A stretch of DNA of 22,773 bases from Desulfobacterales bacterium HSG17 (GTDB lineage Bacteria; Desulfobacterota; Desulfobacteria; Desulfobacterales; Desulfococcaceae): positions 1 through 22,773 of the forward strand of contig JAUCGD010000039.1 in NCBI GenBank assembly GCA_030377945.1, given 5' to 3'. Positions within the stretch are counted from its first letter, which is position 1. Every line of letters begins with the position of its first letter. This document shows positions 17,788 through 22,773 of this stretch, piece after piece. The notes beneath the pieces are model-generated. The model was not told where the DNA came from and searched no databases. It saw only the letters and a program-made list of their open reading frames with translations. A program made the translations under genes and the position numbers.

Positions 17788-19517
17788 TATTTTCCGGTTT
17801 TAAACATATCCATTAGATTATTGAATTCATAAGCAAGACCCGCATTTATCTGACTGATTTTTTCCATTTCATGAACAGCATTGTTAATCTGTTCAATACC
17901 CCTGGTCTGTTCATTGGAAGCAATTGATATTTCAGCCAGTTTTTTTCCTGCAATAACGGAAATGTCAATGACCTCATGCAATGCTTTATTGGTCTTGCTC
18001 ACAAGGTTGTCTATCTGGCTAATCTTTACAACCGTGTCTTCAATAAGTTCTGTTGTGGTCTTTGCAGCCTCGGCTGAACCCAAAGCAAGATTTCTGACTT
18101 CACCGGCTACTACTGCAAAACCGGCTCCTGCTTCACCTGCTCTGGCTGCTTCAATACTTGCATTTAATGCAAGAAGATTGGTCTGGAAGGCAATGTCATC
18201 AATATTTTTAACAATCTTTGATGTCTCTTTACTGGCAACGTTTATGAGATTCATGGAATCCATAAGCTCAGTCATGGAATTATCTGATGTTTCAACAGCC
18301 TGGTTTACCTGCATCATGAGTGCGTCAGTTTGAGAAGCATTGTCAGCATTTTGCCTTATCATTGATGATATTTCCTCCAAAGATGCTGATGTTTCCTGTA
18401 TATTGGCAGCCTGAACAGAAACGGATTTTGACAGCTCAGCCGAGATATGAACTGATTTACCTATAATTTTTCCCATGCTGTTGCTCATGTTATTGACTGC
18501 CTTAACAAGAGTATCAATCTCATCCCCGGTTTTGACACTCAGGTGAGTAGTCAGATCTCCTTTTGAAATTTTTACAATTCCTTTTATGGTTTCATAAATA
18601 GGAGTTAGAATTTTGTTTGCCGAAAAAATACTGACTCCAATGCTGAAAAAAATACTAATGCCGATGATTATTACAATCCAGTTAATCATCAGCTTAACAC
18701 GGGATTTAACTTTATCATGTGCATTAACCATTTCAATATGGCCATGCCTGCTTATTTTCCTTGCCAGTAAAGATATTTCAGGTGCAAGAGGGATAATGGT
18801 ATCTTCTACCTCCCTGTTAATTTTTTGATTTACCAGTGTCAAACCTTCAAAATCATCCCTGAAATCTTCAATTAAATAGGCAGTCTCTTTTGCATTATCA
18901 TCTACAATACCTTCAAATTGATCCAGGATATAATCAACATCCTTTACAGCACTCTGATAATACTCCATATCCTTTTTCAATAAATACTGCTCAAAAGATA
19001 ACTTAACATTCATGAATTTATACAATAAGGGCCATAAAGTAATATTGGTATCTGTTTGGTTTTCAAGCTCTTTTTGAATATCATTTCCCAGACTGCGCAA
19101 ATCATCCTGGGATTTATTTATTGATTTATAGCGAATTACAATATTTCGATATTTTTCTATATAATCCTGGGTAAGAACTTCAATATTTTTAAATAAATCA
19201 GATTCTTTTTTTGATAATTTGATTGATTCGGCTCTTTTAAGGCCGGCTAAAACCTGTTTAATCTTTTTCTCTGCCAATTTATTATCTTCTTCCTTATTCA
19301 GATAAATAAATTTTTCAACAGACGCTCTCATGGAGGTTATTAAGGTTTCAAATTCATCTGCCAGACGAACCTTTACAGCAACATTGCTTACAAGATACTC
19401 AACCTGATTATCAACATCCCTTAAATGATAATAAGATATGAAACCGGCAGTTAATATCAGCAGAATGACAATAAAATAACCTCCAAACCACTTTATCTTA
19501 AGGCTGATTTTTAGCAC
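17787..19517 (-). CDS. Methyl-accepting chemotaxis protein with an all-helical (HBM-like) sensor and HAMP
   Basis: A 576-residue chemoreceptor. It starts at GTG (19515-19517), preceded by AAAGG at 6-nt spacing that lies immediately after the stop of the upstream porin gene. TM1 is at about 11-30 and TM2 at 277-299. The periplasmic segment 35-275 appears almost entirely helical and charged, of a length typical of helical bimodular (HBM) or four-helix sensors; these are known in some receptors to bind organic acids, but the ligand here cannot be read. A full HAMP follows (about 300-352, with the ISKGDL and [14 protein letters not shown] signatures). The signalling hairpin has a canonical tip, [22 protein letters not shown], at about 441-462. 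The sensor differs completely from that of the next receptor, so the pair probably reads different stimuli through the same Che pathway. Confidence 0.93.
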   Translation of the reverse strand: MLKISLKIKWFGGYFIVILLILTAGFISYYHLRDVDNQVEYLVSNVAVKVRLADEFETLITSMRASVEKFIYLNKEEDNKLAEKKIKQVLAGLKRAESIKLSKKESDLFKNIEVLTQDYIEKYRNIVIRYKSINKSQDDLRSLGNDIQKELENQTDTNITLWPLLYKFMNVKLSFEQYLLKKDMEYYQSAVKDVDYILDQFEGIVDDNAKETAYLIEDFRDDFEGLTLVNQKINREVEDTIIPLAPEISLLARKISRHGHIEMVNAHDKVKSRVKLMINWIVIIIGISIFFSIGVSIFSANKILTPIYETIKGIVKISKGDLTTHLSVKTGDEIDTLVKAVNNMSNSMGKIIGKSVHISAELSKSVSVQAANIQETSASLEEISSMIRQNADNASQTDALMMQVNQAVETSDNSMTELMDSMNLINVASKETSKIVKNIDDIAFQTNLLALNASIEAARAGEAGAGFAVVAGEVRNLALGSAEAAKTTTELIEDTVVKISQIDNLVSKTNKALHEVIDISVIAGKKLAEISIASNEQTRGIEQINNAVHEMEKISQINAGLAYEFNNLMDMFKTGK

Positions 19518-19528
19518 AGATTACCTTT

Positions 19529-21070
19529 CTAAAATCTTACATCCACAAGAAAATAAGTGTGAAGAACAGACATATTGCTTTCAGTTTCTTGTCCATCCCT
19601 GGACCCGTAAAGATACATAAGCGGAAAATATTTATAATCCTGATATACAGCTCCAAGCCTGCAAAACATGTTATTTTTAATTATGGGCTGGATATAATAA
19701 AGTTCATATGCACTTCCGTTTACTCCAAGTTTATTTGTAAATTCTCCTGATGTATGAGTTGACAGTGGCAGCCAGTATTGGGAACCATAATTATATTCAA
19801 AACCGATATTGGGATATTTAAGGCTTTCAATGGGCAGAATATATTTCAAACCTGTGTAAAATGAATATCCTTCCTGTGTTTCTCCAAGGTCTCCGTGCAG
19901 GCTGTCACCAACCAAACCCACTTCATAACCTGGAGCCAGTACAGTACCTTGTGATGAGGGTTGAATATTCTGATAGGCAAAAGAAGCAAACCAGCCCAGT
20001 CCGCTGTCCATTAAATTATCAAATTGTACATGGATTGTGTATGTATCAGCTTCACCTGAGTCTTCTGGAGAGACTGCGCCTTCAACTTTTAAGGGTGTTA
20101 AATCAAAAACCTTGTAATAGCCAAGCCAGAAAAGAGAATCATTAACGCCTGGTATTTCCATATCAAAATTTGCACCGATCACCCTGGCTGAATCAAGATC
20201 AAGAGCCTGGTATTGAGAATAATTCTGGCTTACCTTAACATAAGCAAGCCTTGTCATGGAATTTTTTAAGCCTGTCCATTTTTCAAGAGACAGGTTACCC
20301 ATAATTCCGTCAAACTCTCCGTCAACAAATAATTGCGCCCAGGTTGCTTTCCGGGTTGTGTAATTTTTAAACTCATAGGGAGGTGCATTGCTTGTGGGAA
20401 GGCGGCCCAATGTAAATGAAAGCGGGGTTTCCGGTATAAAATAATCAATATATGCTCTTTCCACATGAAGATTGCCTTCCTGCTCAGGTGTCATAAAAAA
20501 CCGGGCATCCCATGTATCATTTTCATAATTTGTTGTTCCCCAATACTTAAGATAACTTAACCTGCCATGAAATATAAGATCTTTTGTAATATTTGAGCGC
20601 AGATTTAAACGAAGTCGTGTCCACCATAGTTCATCTATATTAGCATCTTCTTTTTGTGAAGAAAAATTCTGGCCGTCAGCTTTAATATCATCAAAATTCA
20701 AAAAATTCACCTGGGTACGGAACTCACCGCCAATCTGGATTTTATCAAGAATTGATTTGGTTTCCACCTTATCCAGCCTGTCTGAAATTTCTTCTACATC
20801 TGATTTAAGATATTTGACATCCTCTGTTATGCCTGAATCCGGGCTTATATCAGAATCCGGTTTAATATCAACATCAAGGGTTTTACTTTTTTCTGAATCC
20901 CGGGTGTTTAATTTCTGCTGCAAAGTTTCAATTTTTTTTTCAAGTTCATCCTGGCGTTTTAGAATCTTTTCCAACAAATCCTTTTCAATACTTATGGTTT
21001 CAGCTCCTGCATTAACAATCTGAAAACAAAAAATTGCTGTTATCATCAGTACCAATATATATCTTATCAT
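19529..21070 (-). CDS. Outer-membrane beta-barrel protein, DUF3373-like, with N-terminal coiled coil
   Basis: A 513-residue exported protein. It starts at an ATG five bases after GGAGG. The signal peptide has a hydrophobic core at 5-19 and cleavage after AGA near 23. Heptad-rich coiled-coil segments lie at about 28-56 and 84-108, like the periplasmic stalk of some porins. From about 110 alternating aromatic/polar strands run to a C-terminal Phe (VDVRF), the usual barrel-assembly signature. Segments such as WWTRLRLNLRSN, HGRLSYLKYWG and LGRLPTSNAPP followed by TTRKATWAQ resemble the DUF3373 family of proteobacterial outer-membrane proteins. The role is unproven; a channel for a solute or redox substrate is inferred. 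It sits 34 bp after the cytochrome gene and 11 bp before the chemoreceptor gene, apparently in one transcript. Confidence 0.8.
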   Translation of the reverse strand: MIRYILVLMITAIFCFQIVNAGAETISIEKDLLEKILKRQDELEKKIETLQQKLNTRDSEKSKTLDVDIKPDSDISPDSGITEDVKYLKSDVEEISDRLDKVETKSILDKIQIGGEFRTQVNFLNFDDIKADGQNFSSQKEDANIDELWWTRLRLNLRSNITKDLIFHGRLSYLKYWGTTNYENDTWDARFFMTPEQEGNLHVERAYIDYFIPETPLSFTLGRLPTSNAPPYEFKNYTTRKATWAQLFVDGEFDGIMGNLSLEKWTGLKNSMTRLAYVKVSQNYSQYQALDLDSARVIGANFDMEIPGVNDSLFWLGYYKVFDLTPLKVEGAVSPEDSGEADTYTIHVQFDNLMDSGLGWFASFAYQNIQPSSQGTVLAPGYEVGLVGDSLHGDLGETQEGYSFYTGLKYILPIESLKYPNIGFEYNYGSQYWLPLSTHTSGEFTNKLGVNGSAYELYYIQPIIKNNMFCRLGAVYQDYKYFPLMYLYGSRDGQETESNMSVLHTYFLVDVRF

Positions 21071-21084
21071 TAATTCCTCCTTTT

Positions 21085-21112
21085 TTACCTGAATTTACCT
21101 GAATTTACCTGA
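21085..21112 (-). repeat. 10-bp tandem repeat between cytochrome and porin genes
   Basis: The + strand decamer TTACCTGAAT occurs 2.8 times. On the coding strand each copy reads AGGTAAATTC. The first copy contains the TAA stop of the cytochrome gene and the last merges into the porin's GGAGG region. It is probably a slippage product that sets spacing between the genes. Confidence 0.8.
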
Positions 21113-21419
21113 GACCTGCTGCAATAGGCCGGTCAGAGTCTGCTGCATGACTTACCAGATATTCTTTTATCAATTCAATTTCCTGTTTTGATACAATGTC
21201 ACTTATGTCTTTTTTCCTTTTATGTTTATCTCTGGCAAAAAAACGGTCCCACTGGCTTGAGGCATATTTAACAGGAGCAAAAACAGGGGCACTGCCTTCC
21301 TGAGTATGGCATTTGCCGCACTTCATGTTAAAAAGATTTTCACCGTCAGCAGACAGACCAGGATGCCATATGAGTAATAACAAAGGTGCAAGCAGTCCTA
21401 ATATTACTTTTTTCATCAT
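21105..21419 (-). CDS. Small monoheme c-type cytochrome, periplasmic
   Basis: A 104-residue secreted protein with a signal peptide (MMKK, Leu-rich core, LSA cleavage near 24) and one heme-attachment motif, CGKCH, at 34-38. The mature protein is only about 80 residues. There is no Met after the heme motif, so the usual His/Met ligation is not possible; His66, nine residues after Trp57, is the best distal ligand. The W-x9-H spacing and the ending YLVSHAADSD-RPIAAGLR loosely recall diheme cytochrome c (DHC) halves. Two adjacent ATGs are possible starts: AGGAGG is 4 nt from the first and 7 nt from the second, so the second (21416) may be preferred; the product is almost unchanged. As first gene of the unit it suggests a redox role upstream of the barrel protein and receptors. 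Confidence 0.9.
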   Translation of the reverse strand: MMKKVILGLLAPLLLLIWHPGLSADGENLFNMKCGKCHTQEGSAPVFAPVKYASSQWDRFFARDKHKRKKDISDIVSKQEIELIKEYLVSHAADSDRPIAAGLR

Positions 21420-21459
21420 CCCACCTCCTGGGTTTTATAAATTAGAAATTAAAAATGAT

Positions 21460-21504
21460 TTATCATATCACTTTTTTTAAGATCATTCAATTTTTATATG
21501 ATAA
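21460..21504. promoter_or_regulatory. Inverted repeat straddling the cytochrome-operon promoter (possible operator)
   Basis: TTATCATAT at 21460-21468 overlaps the -10 box, and its exact complement ATATGATAA at 21496-21504 lies just upstream of the -35 box. Similarity extends outward to 12 of 13 bases with one indel. It could be a regulator site, but the sequence is very A/T-rich and chance cannot be excluded. Confidence 0.3.
21462..21490 (-). promoter_or_regulatory. Candidate sigma70-type promoter for the cytochrome-porin-chemoreceptor unit
   Basis: On the - strand TTGAAT (21485-21490, four of six to consensus) and TATGAT (21462-21467, five of six) are separated by exactly 17 bp. They lie 43 bp upstream of the cytochrome start. 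This is the best promoter match in the 165-bp gap after the CreD-like gene. Confidence 0.55.
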
Positions 21505-21584
21505 TCAATTAAGAAGAAATTGGAATATAGTTTTTTCCAGCAAAAAGGGATGTTAAGGAAGGGGATATGTGGGTAATGTTGTGA

Positions 21585-22773
21585 TTATATTTTAGCTGCC
21601 TGATCTGCTTTTTTTAAATTAATCTGTTTTGAAAAAACCTCGTCCCAGTTCACATGAGCAGTTACTTTCATAAGAACAGCCAGTGTTACTACCGAGCCTA
21701 TGGCAACTGCAAGACCGGTCATGCCTTTAAGAAAAAAACTGTATGAAAACAAGATCAGGAAAAAGACCTGTCCGGCCAGTGCTGCTTTCCATGGAAACTC
21801 TTTTCCCAGTGCAGCGCGTAAATAGCCTGTAACAAGTCCCAGTGAAATGATTGCAGAAAGTATAAATGATATATGGATATGCACAAGACCTGCCAGATAT
21901 GAAAGCAGCAGATGAAATGCAAAAAATCCTGCTGCAACAAAAAGGTAGTGCATGGGATGAATATCAATCTTGTACATTATATTAATTGTGGCAATAAGAA
22001 CAAAGAAAAAAAGCAGGCATACAGGTGCAAAATAAGTAATCCTTGATGTCAAAGGTCCTGGATTGATTTTTTCAGGAATAACAATTCCCATATCTGCATT
22101 GGTTATAAGATCTTTAGCCTGCCATGTAAGAACCATTCCTTCAACACTTTGCTCAGCAGACATTGGCGAAAGGCTTGTCCGGGTATAATCTACATTTCTA
22201 AAACCTGTTTTTGCAGTCAGGTTCAGATTCTGCACCCTTCCCACATTTTGGTCTGTCTTATATACCCATAAATCAAGGCCCCGTGTTTTATATTTAACCC
22301 TGAATGTTTTGCTTTCTCCAGGCTTAAGTTCAATAATATAGCCGATGCCTTCACTGGTATTTACTGAAACCCCAAGGGGGTTATCATCCAGAAAGATACC
22401 AAAATCATCATAGGTTGCACCTTTTGCAGGAAAGTTGTAATAAAGGCGGACTTTCTGGGTTACGGATTCATTGCCTGTAATTGTATATTTACCATTAAAA
22501 CTGCATATATATGTTGAATACCAGATCAAACCTTTTTTCCGGTAATCAGGTGTAAGGATAACCTGAATATCATTTTTGGAAGGCATAAGCCAGCGCACCT
22601 GTTTACTCCCTGGAATCTCAACTGCAAAAGCTGGTGCCTGCTGTATCAGGGAACTGCCCCAAAGATTTTCAACCTGGGGTCCAAGTTTATAATAGTATTC
22701 ATTTGAACGAAAACCGGTTGTAGTTCCAAGAATCCACCAGCCTGCACAGGCTATGAAAAAAACTATAAAAATT
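21585..22773 (-). CDS. CreD-like inner-membrane protein, 5' end beyond the window
   Basis: The frame stays open from the stop at 21585 to the right edge (395 visible residues). The GTG at 22598 is therefore an internal Val, not the start. The visible part begins in a hydrophobic segment (IFIVFFIACAGWWILG), presumably the N-terminal anchor. A soluble beta-rich region of about 190 residues follows, with VENLWG, GLIWYSTY and a YDDFGIFLDD segment. Five C-terminal TM helices come next: TYFAPVCLLFFFVLI, PMHYLFVAAGFF, ISFILSAIISLG, a segment around GQVFFLILFSY, and GLAVAIGSVVTLAV. They contain a DIHPMHYLFVAAGFFAFHLLL-type stretch and end near HVNW. This topology and the loop motifs resemble the CreD family (cell-envelope inner-membrane protein), whose biochemical role is poorly known. 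No creBC genes are visible. A separate 165-bp gap and promoter suggest it is not co-transcribed with the cytochrome gene. Confidence 0.65.
   Translation of the reverse strand, partial: IFIVFFIACAGWWILGTTTGFRSNEYYYKLGPQVENLWGSSLIQQAPAFAVEIPGSKQVRWLMPSKNDIQVILTPDYRKKGLIWYSTYICSFNGKYTITGNESVTQKVRLYYNFPAKGATYDDFGIFLDDNPLGVSVNTSEGIGYIIELKPGESKTFRVKYKTRGLDLWVYKTDQNVGRVQNLNLTAKTGFRNVDYTRTSLSPMSAEQSVEGMVLTWQAKDLITNADMGIVIPEKINPGPLTSRITYFAPVCLLFFFVLIATINIMYKIDIHPMHYLFVAAGFFAFHLLLSYLAGLVHIHISFILSAIISLGLVTGYLRAALGKEFPWKAALAGQVFFLILFSYSFFLKGMTGLAVAIGSVVTLAVLMKVTAHVNWDEVFSKQINLKKADQAAKI

Noticed and set aside
22596..22598. GTG as start of the CreD-like protein
   Set aside because: The frame continues open to the right edge through family-like sequence and an N-terminal hydrophobic anchor; no start signal precedes the GTG.

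Overview
The window is an AT-rich bacterial stretch with two blocks of opposite orientation. It most resembles a sulfate-reducing Desulfobacterota (Desulfobacterales, Desulfonema-like). This rests on giant modular surface proteins ending in a choice-of-anchor-U-like domain and a Gly-rich Cys-Phe-Ile tail, a DUF3373-like outer-membrane protein, a small c-type cytochrome, several chemoreceptors, and a REP-like palindromic element. The taxonomic call is inference from protein style, not from a marker gene.

Left block (+ strand, 1-15587): the 3' part of one giant repetitive surface protein (open at the left edge, ending at 4615) is followed by a complete 3621-residue relative (4722-15587). The first carries tandem cadherin-like and He_PIG-like beta-sandwich units. 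The second has a Sec signal peptide, a right-handed beta-helix, about 17 Calx-beta-type repeats and two lamin-tail-like (LTD) domains. Both end with the same module in the same order: a cadherin-like 'NDG' unit, a TSP3-like calcium motif, three PKD domains, a choice-of-anchor-U-like domain, an acidic Asp/Lys linker and a Gly-rich Cys-Phe-Ile tail of 6-12 residues. This suggests a pair of surface or matrix proteins sorted by one C-terminal recognition system. A strong hairpin terminator separates them.

Boundary (15588-15921): a bidirectional terminator hairpin is followed by a roughly 165-bp nested-palindrome element with imperfect terminal inverted repeats and possible 8-bp flanking direct repeats. 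It lies between the convergent blocks.

Right block (- strand, 22773-15922): a CreD-like inner-membrane protein, cut by the right edge, lies upstream. A candidate sigma70-type promoter then leads into a compact four-gene unit: monoheme c-type cytochrome, DUF3373-like outer-membrane beta-barrel, chemoreceptor with an alpha-helical sensor, chemoreceptor with a Cache-like sensor. Intergenic gaps are 34 and 11 bp, and the two receptor genes overlap in TAATG. The arrangement suggests that sensing or taxis is coupled to an extracytoplasmic redox or transport function, but no substrate can be read from the sequence.

No tRNA, rRNA, CRISPR array, phage module or transposase gene was recognised.
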